NCBI GenBank assembly: GCA_000827495.1
Contig: KN817521.1
Location: 558,001 to 622,000, forward strand
Direction: 5' to 3'
Source of the DNA: Hypholoma sublateritium FD-334 SS-4
Lineage: Eukaryota > Basidiomycota > Agaricomycetes > Agaricales > Strophariaceae
Length of the DNA: 64,000 nucleotides
Position numbers and translations under genes: made by a program. This document shows, in pieces, positions 10,727 through 24,281 of this stretch. The stretch's first letter is position 1. Each line of letters starts with the position of its first letter. Below the pieces are notes generated by a model, which had not been told where the DNA came from, searched no databases, and worked only from the letters and a program-made list of their open reading frames with translations.

Positions 10727-12848
10727 ATTTGGCGGATCTCCCTTGCGCTCAGGTGAAGGCGGGAAGAAAGTGACAAGGGGCTTCCGTCCTGAGCTCGATT
10801 AGTATACATACGAATCTGAGCGCCGTTATTAATTCCCATGCTGCCAAATGATGAGGACCCTGAACATAGCCATTGCACAGCGTCGGAAAGGTTGATGGAC
10901 GCGATTTATACTTAGACTCGTTCCCAGATCTCCAGTGAAAAATTCTCGGGCAGCTGCGAAGCAAGAGAATTTCTGGGAGCAGTAAGATCCCAGAGCAAAG
11001 ACGGATTATAGGCAGATGCTTGGACACTGCGATATTATAACATGCTGTGGGTGAGTGAGGTACGCGAGGGTACGCGTGATGCTAAGTCCGATAAGACATC
11101 GAGAATCCTTGATTTGATCAAAACATCACTTACGTAATATATCAATCCGGCTCCTGTTTGGCCGCGGCCCGATCGGCGGTCAAAGAGCAACTCCTATCCC
11201 TCTTTTGATCCTCTGCTCGGTGTTGCGGAGAGGACTGTAAAAGTCGATAGCAGAGCCCAGTTCAACGACAACGACTACCCATATAATACAAGCAAAGGTA
11301 AATTCCAATCGAAAGGGATGGCAAGTGTAGCCGAACTGTAAATATACTTAATCACCGGGAACATCGCACTCAGAGCGGAGCGCTGAGGAGATGATCACTG
11401 GACGCTTGAGCGCCGAGAGCTAACCATCTGGCAATCGTCTGTCTAACTCAAGTTCAACTGAACGACGCCAAGTCAATGCAGGCTGCAGGCTGCGGACCGG
11501 AGACAAAGTTCAAACATCCACCGGCCCGCACCCCAAGCTTGATTTAGGCGCCCGGCGATACTACTCTGCGCTTATGGATGCACATGCTGGGTTATGCTAG
11601 TTCCACGGAGAAACTGTTCGTGATATCTCAGTCTTGACCCAAACGTTGTTGTACGGCTCAAGAATATTCGGTCAATGGGAGTCCCTGACCGGCGACGATG
11701 TATCAAATGACCAACTTCTCCACAACTTGCTTTGACCTGGATTATCACGTCATCCAAAATAGCTCGAACTAACCTCCCAAAGTCGGAAATGTGCACGGAT
11801 GTCAGATTCAAAGATACTAACCGTCTCGACCTGCTGACACCCTGTAAATTTGGCAGCTATATAATACCTGATTAGAACCATTCACTGCCATATCCCGTAC
11901 GCAAAAAACAGCAACTCGACGAGCTATTTACTCTGGAGTCTGGCAGATGCTGCAATGGAATCTTCATCGACTACATTTTATCATTATATAAAATCATTGG
12001 TGCAAGTACCATACACTACAGAGAAAACATGAACCTTTACTTATGTAAAATTTCTCGTGCTCAACATCTGGTACTCGTTGGGTACTCGGTCACAAATATT
12101 CAATCGTCCGATCCCGAAAGTTTGGAGTCTGTCTGGTGTTTATTCCGGGTAGCCGTGGCCTACCTTACCGTGACAGTTGTCTACAGTAATTTGATAGTGA
12201 GCTCATAACTTGGTGTGAACACTTTAAATCCATTTTTCAATGATGCGGGACCAGTTCCACGGCTGTCCTTTGAACAATATCTTGAATTTGGCGAAAGCCA
12301 TGCTGCGAGTTGGCTGCGAGTGGGCAGAGACCAAGTGTAAAGCGTGGGAAAACCATCTGATCAGCCTTGCCGGAGCAATGGTCCTCTCCATCTCCTGCAC
12401 CGGCGCGTAGTAAACTGTTTCACGTAAAGACAACATCTCGCCAAATGCACAGAGTGTCCGCGCTGAATCATCGTGTCATGCCGATACCGTAATCCGTGTT
12501 GGGCTTGATCCTGCCATATCATAAGGACGACTGACCAAGATGCATTTACTCGCCTCTGCATGCACCAGCAACTTCAAGCGTCATACTGCATCACTGCGCA
12601 CGCATTCGTTGCAGTGTCCTCTAGCCTGCATCGGAATATCTGATTTGGTTGCCGCCTCCCGAGTCTGAGGAGAGCGCCCGGAGTCACTCGACGTTTCAAG
12701 TTTCCGAATATCCCTGTGCCGACTCACAAGCGGCGTCGACGACGTAACCCCGGCATCAAATTCAAGATTATTCTTTAGCTACGGACCTTCGTCATTCAGA
12801 CCACTTGCCCTTCTCTTTATCTTTCGCACATCCATCTCGAAATTCGGG
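10727..12848. other. Long intergenic region (2.1 kb)
   Basis: The left end should hold the promoter of the minus-strand membrane protein and the right end that of the plus-strand S/R-rich protein. Open frames of 60-90 codons on the minus strand (10749-11027, 11572-11811, 12224-12561) lack splice-consistent neighbours or recognisable motifs. No repeat or RNA gene was recognised. Confidence 0.45.
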
Positions 12849-13996
12849 ATGGATACCACAAACGCACAAGGGATTCTCATTAGTGCAGCCGGGTTACTGT
12901 ATGCTTGCTTGGGATTTTCACTGGTTAGTAGCAGTTTCTTCTTGAACCATAGTGCATACTTATAGGAACCACAGAGTGTTATCGCAGCTCTGTATAATTT
13001 ATTGAATCGTCGCTCCAAGGCTCCCAGCGACCTGATTTTGGCCTTGCCTTCGCATTCTGGGTCTACCACTTCTCCGACACCCCGCGTGCGCCAACCAATT
13101 CGCAGTTTCTCTGATAAACAGACAAACCGAATTCCTCCTCGACTACTATCGGAAGGAGTGCTGTCGCGATCATTTTCAGAGAAGGGTGTTGTATTCAGTG
13201 AAAGTCCTCCTTCCAGTCCATTCCAGATTCTTCGTCCGCTCCCAACAGGTGCTGAGAAAGTGCCAGAGCCACTCCTTGAGAAGCATAAACGTCGTTTTCA
13301 CCATCAGCGCTCGCACTCGATTCCCGCCATCTTAGTTGACAACTTTGATTCCTCGGAATATATAACTTGGAACTCTGCCGACCATCTCGACGCCGAACGC
13401 CGTCCTCCAGTTCACATTGAAGATGCATCGCCGCCATCCACAATCAATCCTATAAGGAGATCATCCACCACTCATTTCTTTTGTGACGGCAAGTCGCGCC
13501 CTCGTATATTTAATCCGAAGTCGTGGGGAAAAGACAAGAAGTCGAAGACGCTCAAAAGGTGCAGGTCGTCCCCACAGCTATACACAGGTCCATTTCTACC
13601 AGTTCCAGCGCCCAATCAACCAGCAAGTACTGGTTCTGATGTTTCGGCAGAAGCTAACTTGAAGAAGACCAAGTCATGGAAATCCCTTCGAAAGGCTCGC
13701 AGTAGTATTACCGACAGTGAGGATAATCTACTTTCTTTTATGCGCGTTGTCTAACTCGATTTCTGACAGAACCAGCGCCCAAGCCTGAAACACGAAAGGC
13801 AGAGAAGAAAAAATCCCAGACACTGCGAACACATCCGTACGAGGCGCCCTATTTTGCTCCCCATCCCGTTCCCTCAATGCCCGTGAAAATCACATTTATA
13901 TCTGATCGCACGACCTCAGACTCAAGCTCCCCCGAATCATCCCCGAAATCGTCATTGGACAAGAAACTGCCAATGAGAAGATTCTCCAAATCATAG
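12849..13996 (+). CDS. Membrane-anchored Ser/Arg-rich protein, unknown family (copy A)
   Basis: Exons 12849..12923, 12966..13716 and 13770..13996 give 350 residues. The N terminus is a hydrophobic segment (GILISAAGLLYACLGFSL) interrupted by a phase-0 intron of only 42 nt. The rest is basic, low-complexity and probably disordered, with many RS/SP sites (RSFSEK, KRRFHHQRSHSIP) suited to phosphorylation. A C-terminal RTHPYEAPYFAPHP motif closely matches RTSPYGAPYFAAPP in the gene at 37496-38917, which has the same intron phase in its N-terminal helix. The two look like members of one undescribed family. Function unknown. Confidence 0.75.
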
Positions 13997-14281
13997 CCAT
14001 TTGTTCGATTCGTTTAAGAGAATAAGTTCTCTGTATAAGTTGTAATACCACCGTTCATGTTATGCCTGAGATTCAGGCCCACATTCATTTGTTCTGTACA
14101 TACCCTGTATTGTACGATATATTGATGCGATAGCATATTTTCGTCGGGCGCCAACCGATCTTATCTTATCTCGATCTGACTTGCGTGAATTGGTTCACAC
14201 GGTGATTTGCCTCCGCTGAACGGGATACTTATTCTCTACATTAACCACGACGAGCAAAAGTGAGGCAGAGTTGTCGAATGC

Positions 14282-17200
14282 ATGTCTGGAACACTGGCCG
14301 AGTCGAGTTTAGTTGAGCTGGGGAACGCGGAGGAGGTTGATCTTGGCGGTCGGCTGGCGGACCTGGCTAACAGATCTTCGGAGACGAGATCTATTTTGGC
14401 CCCTGCAAGCCCTCGTACACACCTCTTTGGGATTCCTGAAATCCCCCTTCCTGTCATTCCGCCACCTGTCTCCTCCTCGTTCACGGACCCTGCCCTCCTC
14501 CTTAATGTTGTATCTGCCTCTGGTGCTCCAGTCGACATGAATCCCCGCCCACCCCGCTCCACCAACACGCCGCGTCCGGAGACCAGCGAGTCCCCCTCCT
14601 CTGCCAACCAACGCTCGCCAGAGGTCGCCCGGCCACTCAATGTCACCGACGCCCTCAGCTACCTCGATGCCGTCAAGAACCAGTTCCAGGACAGCCCAGA
14701 TGTGTACAACCAGTTCCTGGACATCATGAAGGACTTCAAGAGCCAAGCGTGAGTAGCCACCAGGAGCGTTGTTCAGGCGTCACTGAACATATTCACGTCT
14801 CCAGCATTGATACACCAGGCGTCATCGACCGCGTCTCGCGTCTCTTTACCGGCAACCCGTACCTCATCCAGGGTTTCAATACCTTCCTTCCAGCGGGATA
14901 CCGTATAGACATATCCGCGGACCCGTCCGACCCAAACACCATCATAGTCACCACCCCGTCCGGAACGACAACACAGACCACTAACGGGGTCATAGTTTCT
15001 ACACGTCCGGCTAGAGAAATCCCTGCCCCCCTTCCGCTAGCGCAGCCCAACGCCGCGAGCTATCCCATCACCGCGTCCCTTCTCCAAAATGCCGCTACTG
15101 GCCCGGGATCACGCTCCATAACTCCATGGCACGGCCAACCCCCCTTTGAACAGGCCACTTCCTTCTCCCCTGGCCCTCCCAACCACCAGACCACTGCTGC
15201 TGCATCGTTCCTGAACAATCTAAACAACAGCAATAACAAGAACACCGTCGAACGACAGCCACAGGGAGAGTTCAACCACGCTATACAGTATCTCAATAAC
15301 ATCAAGGCCCGGTTTGCGGAGGAGCCCAATACCTATAAGCAATTCTTGGATATCTTGCAGGCATATCAGAAGGAGCAGAAGAACCCCCAGGATGTATGTT
15401 GCACCTGCATTGCCTCGTTCATAGGTCGGCTGACCCGACTTATCTTTCTTTATACAGTCCCAAGTGTATAGTCAAGTTCAGACTTTGTTCAAGGATGCAC
15501 CGGATTTGCTAGCAGAGTTCAAGAAGTTCTTGCCCAATGCCGTACCAGCCAGCCCCGGTCCGAACGGTGTGGCGCCCTTGCCGCAAACGGGCGTAGGATA
15601 TGCAGGGCCGTCTTATCCACCAGACGACAGCCCCCCCAATAATGCCGCTAAGAAGCCACCACCATCCAAGCGGAGTCGAAAGAGAGTGCCAGAAAAAGAG
15701 GCAACCCCAGTTCCTCCGCCAAAGCCAGTGCCGTCTAGGGTATGTATCTTCTCGCTCGACTGGAGCGGTTATTCTGACAGGGGACCTGCAGCAGGCGAAG
15801 AAAATTAAACATACCCATAATCAAGACAATGAGGCTCCTCCCTTTCCGAATTATATCGGCGACTCCCACTCTCCTCCGTTCTACGGCAATGGCCAAGCAG
15901 GGCCTCCGAATCTTCCCCAGCAGGCACAGCCTCACTACAGTCATCCGCAAGATTTTGCAAGCCACCCGTATGCCGACCAACTGCTCTTTTTCGATCGAGC
16001 AAAGAAAGCCCTCGAGAGCCGTGAGGATTACGAAGAATTTTTGAAGCTTCTCAATCTCTTCTCCAAGGACATCATCGATGTCCAAACTCTCGTTGATCAA
16101 GCGCGAGGATATTTGGGGAAGCTACACCCGGAGCTCATGGCTGATTTCGTACGTTTGGTGCATTTTGACTCTCGAGATAAATTGGAGAAAGGGCCCCCGG
16201 GGAGTATACGGACTGGACCGCCTGAGACGCCGTCCGCCCTTCCCGTGGACGACGGAGAAGGACCTAGTTATAGGCGTCTCCTCCCAAGCGTATGCCACCC
16301 TCCGTTCATTTGATCAATCCCGTTTAAATTAATGGAAAATTCTATAGGAAACGCAACTTGCTTGTTCCGGCAGAGACGAATTATGCCGTTCTGTCCTAAA
16401 CGACGAATGGGTGTCCCACCCGACATGGGCTTCAGAGGAATCTGGGTTCGTTTCACACAAGAAGACGCCCTTCGAGGAGGCTGTGCACAAAAGCGAAGAA
16501 GAACGACACGAGTTTCATGTGCAAATCGAGGCTTTGACGAGGACGATAGCCGTTCTAGAGCCGATTAACTCGCGAATAGACGGCATGACGAACGAGGAGC
16601 GCGCTACCTTTCGACTTAAGCCCGATTTTGGTGGTTCTGGGATGTCAATTTATCACCGGATTATCAAGAAAGTGTATGGGAGGGATTGGGGCGTAGAAGT
16701 CATCTCGGCTCTACTGGATACGCCCAGTGTCACTGTCCCAATTGTTCTAAATCGACTCAAACAGAAAGACGAAGAGTGGAGGCGAGCCCAGCGGGAATGG
16801 AGTCGGACATGGAAAGAAGTCGACTCCAAGAACTTTTACAAGTCTCTCGACCACCAGGGGACTAACTTCAAGCAGAACGACAAAAAGAACATCACAGCAA
16901 AGTACTTCGTGGCTGACATCCAAACAATCAAGAAACAGCAACTGAAGAAATCGGAGCGAAGAGGAAGCAAATCATTTGCATACGCTCCCGTCGGACACCA
17001 GCTGGAGTATTCGTTCAAGAATAATGCGGTGTTACAGGATACTTTGAAGATAGTCTTCTCCTTCATGGAGCATTCTCAAGCGCATTATAGCTCGCAGGAA
17101 CGCCGAGCCGTCGAGAAATTTCTGCGGGCCTTTGTGCCGATGATGTGTATGACGTCTGAGGCGGAGCTCAAGAACAGCGCATCAGGCGAGGCACCGAACG

Positions 17201-18785
17201 AGGATGACAACGGTGGAAATGATCATGGAGATGGCACGCGTAGCGCCAGCGGAAAGCGGTCCGCTGGAGGCGCGCATTCGACGCCATTCAGTGGGATACC
17301 GGCCAGCGATCTCCGCAAGAAATTACTCAAGACGGCACAGGAAAAGGTGTCGAAGAAGGATGGAGCTGGGGCTTCTTCTGTTGCCTCTCGCGCCGCCTCG
17401 CCGTCATCAGCAGGCCATCGATCTCCTCAAGTCGCTCCAATGGATATCGATAGCTCTGAATCGGCAGACATATGGATCAAAGAAGGAAGCCTAAAATCAG
17501 CCCCAGATGCCATTGCGTCTGTCTGTGACAAAGAACATCCCTTCTTTGTCAACACAACTTTTTATACACTACTCCGCCTTCTAGAAGTAAGTCGTTTCCA
17601 GAAACGCCGTCATGTTTTTTTGGGTTTCGTTATCGTTACTAACTTTTCTTCTTTACGCTACTAGCTACTCTATTCTCGTTTATTGATGTGCCACGAGATC
17701 GGTGCACAATACGCAGCGCAAAAGCATGCATCCCTGCTGGCTAACAAGGTTGCCGTCGACCTAGGGTTGGATGACCCTAATGGTCCGGCATCTGTTCTCG
17801 CGCAGACAATGGATCACCTAGGGAAACCCAACGCTGAGGACACCAATGTGGTGTACATGTACCTGTTAACTGCGTGCGAGAAACTGTTTGACAGTGAGTT
17901 GGACCAGGCTACTTTTGAAGAGCACATGAGGTGGTTCTTCGGCACGAAGGTGGGTTTACTTTTGACCTTTATGTGAAGGGACTATCCTTAGAGTCTTAAA
18001 TTTAGGCATACACTCTTTTTACTTTGGACAAATCCATAATAGCTCTCGTCAAGCAGGTGTGTATCGCCGCAATTCACTTTCATGCATTTTGCAAAATTTA
18101 CTCACCGGTATTCGGCAATTTCCAGGTTCAGACAATCCTGTCGGATAACAAGTGTCAGGAGCTCTGGTCGTCGCTGAAAAGCGCACAGTGTGCTAAAAAT
18201 AACTCCGTGCAAGATATAATAAGATATCGCCGGGAAGCTGAACGGCATGTAGGCCAGGACGACCATTTATATCGCCTTCAATGGGTATGTGTACACCTAT
18301 CTTTATCCTCCCTCACACCTGCCTGATCTGATGCGACGAACATTTTTAGGTCCGGGAGTCAAGATGCATGCGCGTGTCGCTCTGCAGTCCAGACGAGCCG
18401 AGTGTCCAGACCGACGGCTCACCGCTGAGCCGGTGGTGGGGATATGTGAGCACCTACGTGATGGCACTGCCTACAGAGTGGCTTCCTGAGCCCAAGAAGA
18501 CGACGAGCCCGCTATTCCTTCGAAGGTAGGAGCCCTTTCTCGGTTAAATGGTTGATAGACTCTGACGGTATTTTTAGAAATGTGCGTGTGGCGGGAGAGA
18601 GCACAGCCCCAGTGGTCGAAGATCACATGAACGTTCGAATCGGCGTGCCAACGTACAAGTTGGTGTATGAGACGGGGAGCGAAGACCTAATTTTGCACGC
18701 ATGGGACAAGGAAAGCAGCGAAATGCTGTCCAGGGCGCGCGCTCGCGAAGAGGAGCGTCGACGAGTAGCACACAGTAGTTTTTAG
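14282..18785 (+). CDS. SIN3: SIN3 histone-deacetylase corepressor scaffold
   Basis: Scaffold of the Sin3/Rpd3 deacetylase complex in the nucleus; its paired amphipathic helix (PAH) domains bind repressors. Ten exons: 14282..14748, 14805..15393, 15458..15739, 15792..16289, 16348..17586, 17665..17949, 18006..18056, 18126..18284, 18350..18525 and 18578..18785 (3954 nt, 1317 residues). PAH1 lies at about 119-190, PAH2 ([15 protein letters not shown]) at about 311-385 and PAH3 at about 507-575. These are followed by the HDAC-interaction block ([39 protein letters not shown]) and the Sin3 C-terminal domain. An upstream in-frame stop at 14261 supports this start. Length is near the fungal norm. Confidence 0.95.
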
Positions 18786-19098
18786 AATGTCCGTGTAAAG
18801 AGGATGACAACGATGATTGTTCGGACATACTTGGACGGCCGCCCCTTGCAAGAATGGATGTCTGTTTACCGAAGTTTGTCGCCTGAGAGAATCCTGGTCA
18901 ATCCTGGATTCCTTGATATCGCACGCACTCGTTCTCCCCCGCCAGCCTGCTCCTCCCCCCTCCGTCCCAGCGCTGCCTGGCGTCCCCGCACTGCCCAAGA
19001 CACCGCCGTGCATCACCCCTGCCACATCATCCTCGGCGGGGCCGTGGTGCAAATTTCCTTGGCGCACTCACATTCCTCTGCCCCTTTACAGCATACCA
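18786..19098. other. Short intergenic region
   Basis: A CT-rich stretch (ctgctcctcccccctccg near 18950) lies between SIN3 and the next gene on the same strand. It probably holds the promoter of the latter. No gene is supported. Confidence 0.4.
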
Positions 19099-20978
19099 AT
19101 GGCCAAGCCCTTTGTACTGGCGCCTCCTGGCTCATCTAACTTCCCAGCCCAAGCATTCGTGCCACCGACAGAAAGCGCTCGTCATCGCTCTCATCCAAGG
19201 CCACAGGCAAAGGCCGCTCCTTCGCTCTCAATTTTGTCGCTGCTGGCAACCTTGGCTTCCTCGTCTACAGTACATGGCAGCCCAACGCCACCGTCTTTCC
19301 TCTGCCCATCCCTCGAATCGGGCGACCCCACAGCGTGCAATATCGCCAAGAGAGCACCGACCCAAGTTTCAAGACCACCGCACACCTTCGACCCTAGACA
19401 CACCCACGCGCCCCGCAACGTCCCCGACAGATTCAGCAAACAGGCAGACGGCGCTTGGCGACGAGTGGGGTCGTATACGTTGTATGGATCGACCATGCCT
19501 GCCTGCAGCTCGGTAAGTCCGGTACCCTTCTTCAGTGGCGCCGGCTCTCATCATAACTCCAGTCTTGCGCAACTCCGACAGCCGTCATATCCCCCTTGGA
19601 TGATCAGATTCAGGTCAGCGACGCCACGGACCCTGCGACGACAAGCACGCTTCTGGACACCGTTCCAACCGACCTGCCGCCAGGATGGAAACCGCTCGAA
19701 AAGCACAACCGAACGGCCCTCATCCTACTTATTTCTCTCTTTCTCGCATTATTCATAGGCTCCTTGATTGTCGGGTCAATGCTGTGGCGGAACCGACTAA
19801 AAAGACGCAGAGCCCGTGACGTGGAGGCGAAAAAGAGAAGACGACACATGGATAACGAGGCCGATGTCAGAGAAATACTGGTGGAGAAGGAAATCAAGGC
19901 GAAGCAGAAAATTTGGGCGAAAGCCACAGCGAGATGGCGGAGCAACGCCCGCTTTTCTGCCCGTCAGCGCCGTGGGCGACGGCTGAGTGCCCGGCTATCA
20001 TTGTCGAACCAGTCGTCCGCCTCACTTGACAACTCCCGTACATGTCTCGCTGAACCGCCGCCATCGGCTCAACCTGGGATTTCTCCGCGATCGTCTACTT
20101 CGTCCTTGGCTGATAATCATCCCAGCGAGGATACTCCCATCCCGCCGTCGTCTTCCTCGTCACGGGAAGATGCCTCTGCACCGCATGAACCTCAAGCCCG
20201 CATATCGCCGCCAGCTTATCACCATCATGGTCAAATACCGTCTCTTATGCTTTCTCCAGGAGACGCAAGTAGCACTGAGTTGATTCCATCAACGGCCACT
20301 GGAAAGGAGCGTTTAGTACAGGACGACGCACATACTCCGACATATCCAGCATTATGTGATCGTCCCCAATCGTCGATTCCAATGTCTATGCACGCCGCAC
20401 ATGTAGCCACCGATGACAAGGCGATGCTGGCTCGCCTTGCTGAGCTGGCAAGTGCCCCGCCCGAAGAAGACTCGGGACCAATCCCCCAAACCTCTGTACC
20501 AGAATGGAACGATGACGACGTAGAGGACATTGCATCACATCTACTAACTCCATCGCCTTCCCAATTCCCATTCTCACCCATGTTCCCTCCACCACCATCA
20601 AAAGAAAGATTGGCAGCTGCGGAACAGCTCTACGATTACTCGTATGCGTTCGACGAAGCTGTTCCCTTAGATTTCGAAGCGGGTCCTTCGGCTCCACCGT
20701 TTGAAGAAAGATCATCGCCGCCGCCCGAAGGGCTTATTCCATCCGCACCCCCTCTATTTGATGATGATCAACACCCAGACGCAGAGCCCAGCGCGCCACC
20801 TTTGGATCCGTCATTACAACCCGAAAGCGAATCAGAGCCAGGGGTCACAACGAGGGAACACCACAATCATGAGCCTTCGCCGTCAGACCACATGCACGCA
20901 TCTTTGGTGGGCCCGGGTCCTTTCACTGGGGCCTCGCCCATTAGAGATAGTGTTGTACTACCGGGATATCAACCATAG
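19099..20978 (+). CDS. Single-pass membrane protein with long acidic Pro-rich tail, unknown function
   Basis: Two exons, 19099..19512 and 19563..20978, give 609 residues. A basic N terminus leads into a hydrophobic signal-like segment (LSILSLLATLASSS), then an ectodomain of about 150 residues with a few Cys. A transmembrane helix (ALILLISLFLALFIGSLIVG) follows at about residues 185-204. Next is a strongly basic juxtamembrane stretch (RNRLKRRRARDVEAKKRRR) with a likely short coiled coil. A long Ser/Pro/Glu-rich cytoplasmic tail ends in VVLPGYQP. The ATG chosen has a good context (accaATGG); an earlier start in the same frame is possible. Function unknown. Confidence 0.75.
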
Positions 20979-21391
20979 CGCTGACGGCCCGCTCTTCCCC
21001 CTCTCTTTATATTATTACCTTGTGGAACTGTATTGTTGACATTATCCTCGCATTCCATCGGCATACTCCGCTATAGCATATCGCATTACGCACTACTGTT
21101 TCTTGAAATCTAATCTGTGCTAAGAGCGCACAATATTGTATCAAGCATTTCATTAATGTCAGCGCGAACGTAATTATGAATCCAATCAAGGGTTGCACAC
21201 AACATGTACGTAAATGTTACAGGTACCTTTACGGAGGGTTCGAACTTCGAGGGCGGTCCGGGATACCCTCAACGCCCAAGTCACATGTCCACTTATTTTT
21301 TTCGAGAAACGCGGCAAATCGTAAGGAAATTGATGTTGGCCTCAACTTGATCTTCCGCTCTTTATACCACAGTCCAGAATATCACTCTACC
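20979..21391. other. Intergenic region upstream of SYO1
   Basis: AT-rich spacer holding the 3' end of the membrane-protein gene and the SYO1 promoter. No gene, tRNA or clear motif is seen. Confidence 0.45.
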
Positions 21392-23895
21392 ATGGGTAAA
21401 TCTCAGAAAAAGAAGGTGATGCGCAGACACAACCCTATGCGCGTCCCAGACTCCCATCTTCCACAAGGCCTGGCGTCGGCCTCGGAATCGTCTTCAAAAT
21501 CAAATGAGATCTTGCCAATCCTACAGAGAGTGCGCGCACCAAAGATACTATTGATGCATCTCATTAATTTTTATATGTTCAGATGGAAAGCGCAGACGCC
21601 TCGGAGCGCAAATGGGCCTGTGTAGCGGTGTCAAATCTCATCCAGAACGACCCGTCTACTCGGCGATTGCTCCAAGGCAAAAACGTTGTTGGTGCTTTGA
21701 TCACCAGATTGACGGATAGCGAGGAGGAGGTCTCCGTGGAAGCTGTTGGTGCTCTAAGGTTTGTGCTACTACAATGCTTTTGCGCTCATGTACTGAACTG
21801 CATTAGGAATCTTTGCATTGATGGAGGATACGATATATGCGCGGAGATGTACAACAAAAATATCCTGACACCGCTGAAGACATTTATACCCAAGGTCCGT
21901 GGAAGGACTGTTTATCTCGTTCGCTTTCTAATAGCTTCTTGTTGCAGATATCAACTACTCTTTCTCAATTCCTCGCGGCGCCCAAAGCGGCACCAGAAAA
22001 TGTCAGCAGAATCGTCTATGACTTCGCCGACAACGTCATCACCATCCTTTGGTGCCTTTCGTGAGTCCGCTATAATCTGGATGTATCAGCGGCCCACTTA
22101 CATCCGTAGAGAGACCTCAAATAAGGCATTGCATGTCATCAACGACACCCATCTTGTGCCTTTCCTGATGTCCTTCCTTGCCGCTCGCGACAACCTTCCA
22201 TTGACGACCGTATCTTCAGCTGGTAAGCACTACAATGTTGTTCTATTTTGTGACGGTTTTATTTACATGAGTATGTCATTGCAGCCCAATGTCTATACGT
22301 TCTTACTGACGACAACCGGCCTGCCATCTCTGATGTGAGGACAGACGCCAGTTATCTTGCTTGCTTGCTTTCGATAGCGCGCCAAGAGCAAGCACAAGCA
22401 GACCCAAAGTCCATCACTCTTGCTGTTCTAGCTGCAGGTAGCGACACTCGTATCTTTTCATCGAACTCCATCCTGAATGATTTCTGTAGGCACATTACGA
22501 AATGTTTCGCCTATACCACCTCCCTCTGCAGTTTCATTTATAGATCTCGACAAAGATGTAGTTCTGCCCCTTCTGCAGCCTGTGATATCCTCGATATCTC
22601 TTCAAGATGCATCAAATACAGTTCAAGAGCTTATTCGAAGACAAACCTCTGAACCTTCGCTAGAGGCCTTGTCAATCAAAAACACCCCAAAATCCGACCA
22701 TAAATCGACCATCGAAATTGAACTGGAATTATTGGAGTCGAAACTCAGGACCGTGCAGCTTGCGCTGGAGATCCTTACGGGCACATGTGCCACTTTGCCA
22801 GACCCTGAACCGGACCTTCCTGCCAATACAGAAGGTAATGAGGAGGAAGAGGAAGAAGGTAAAATAAACACTGTCTTCGCCATTCATCCCGCGACTGACG
22901 TTCTTCCGCCCAGGAGTAGATTTTGACATCGAAGGTCCCACCGACGCAGACGTGAGCATGGACGATGAGCCCACTACACCTACCAACTCAAGCCCGTCAT
23001 TTGTGACAAATCTGGTGGCACCATTGATTGCTCTTATTCAACCGACAGCTTTATCCTTCCCTCCGCTTGCTGCTCCTTCTATGCACCCGCCCACAACCTC
23101 TGCGCTGAGCTCAGTCCATATAAGCGCCCTCGAGTGTCTGAACAACATATTCCTGTCGCTTGCAACATCCCCCAATCCAAGCGTCTCATCTGATGTCAAC
23201 AGCGGAATTACGGTATGGAATGGCATCTGGGCGGCGCTGGGCCTAGTTGGAACGCAAACGGGCTTGGGCCAAGAACGCCGCCAAGAGATGTGGGATATAG
23301 CTATTGGTGTTTTGTGGGGTGTCGGAAACGTGTGGAAGGGTCGCATAGTATGTTAAAATCTGATATTTCCAACTGTCTCTCTCGCTGAAGTCCGTGAACC
23401 AGATTCCTGATAACGAGCAGATCAACCTTTTGATCCAGCTCGCGACATCGACATCGAATCCACGCCTTAAAGTCAAGTGTATCGGTACGTTAGAGTGCCT
23501 CGCACAGAACCCCACTGCGGTAGAAGCGAACCTGGTACGTTTTGACGACATCCATACTTCTTAAATTGTATTGACGCGTCCTGTAGGTTATATCCAAATA
23601 TCTTATCTCTCTCCTCCCATCAAGCGGCACTTTCTCTCCTGCGGATACGGAGCCCATGATCCAAGCCGTGTCCGCTTTGATCGACATATACTCGGATGAA
23701 ACCCTTCCATACGACGTGAACTTCCGCCAAGCAGGCTACTTGAATATACTGGCACAGAGTGTGAACAGCATAAAAACTGCGGTGAAGGCCATCGACAGGA
23801 GGAAAGAAGGTGGCAAAGAACTTAGACGCAGAGGAGAGGAAGTATATGAAAACCTGGGTGACTTCGTTCAGTACCGCAAGGATCTACGACTTTGA
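21392..23895 (+). CDS. SYO1: SYO1/HEATR3-like symportin, ribosomal protein import adaptor
   Basis: Syo1 binds Rpl5 and Rpl11 and brings them together into the nucleus for 5S RNP assembly. Ten exons: 21392..21529, 21583..21758, 21807..21894, 21948..22060, 22110..22222, 22285..22437, 22490..22858, 22914..23347, 23403..23534 and 23587..23895 (2025 nt, 674 residues). The N terminus MGKSQKKKVMRRHNP is basic, as expected for the importin-binding end. It is followed by armadillo repeats (AVSNLIQNDPSTRRLLQG, ALRNLCIDGGYDICAEM) and an acidic loop (GNEEEEEEG, about residues 373-382), which in the family contacts Rpl11. HEAT repeats complete the C-terminal half. The match in order and length is strong. 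Confidence 0.9.
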
Positions 23896-24281
23896 TTAAT
23901 ATGCTTCCATCTTCAAATGTATGTGAGCTGAATCCTGATGCACTCACTGCTTCTTGTCGGCGATTTATACAGCATCTTTCCCCCGTAAAAATATGATGTG
24001 TAAGGCAGTGTGATCTCGGGCTTGACATGACTTGTAGTAGTAGCGCTAACGTAGGCTAAGGTGCTGAGTGAACGTCGGTGGCATTGCCTAAGGACCGATA
24101 ATACGCAACGTGCTGCAACGTGCTATGCTTCAACGGAAGTCCGCAATATGCCAATAAATGTCTAATGGAGGTATTAGCTCGGTGATGCTCATCCGAAGAT
24201 GAAGTTATTTAAAGCCAGACTCGGATTGCACTCCATCCTTTGCCTCGCCACACTAGTTCTCAAACCAGTCGATTCAGAACA
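23896..24281. other. Intergenic region upstream of the RidA gene
   Basis: Spacer between two plus-strand genes. Repeated cgtgctgcaacgtgctatgc-like sequence lies near 24108-24128. No gene is supported. Confidence 0.4.

Noticed and set aside
21176..21300. Possible tRNA because of ggttcgaacttcg
   Set aside because: The T-loop-like sequence has no matching acceptor, D-arm or anticodon arm around it.
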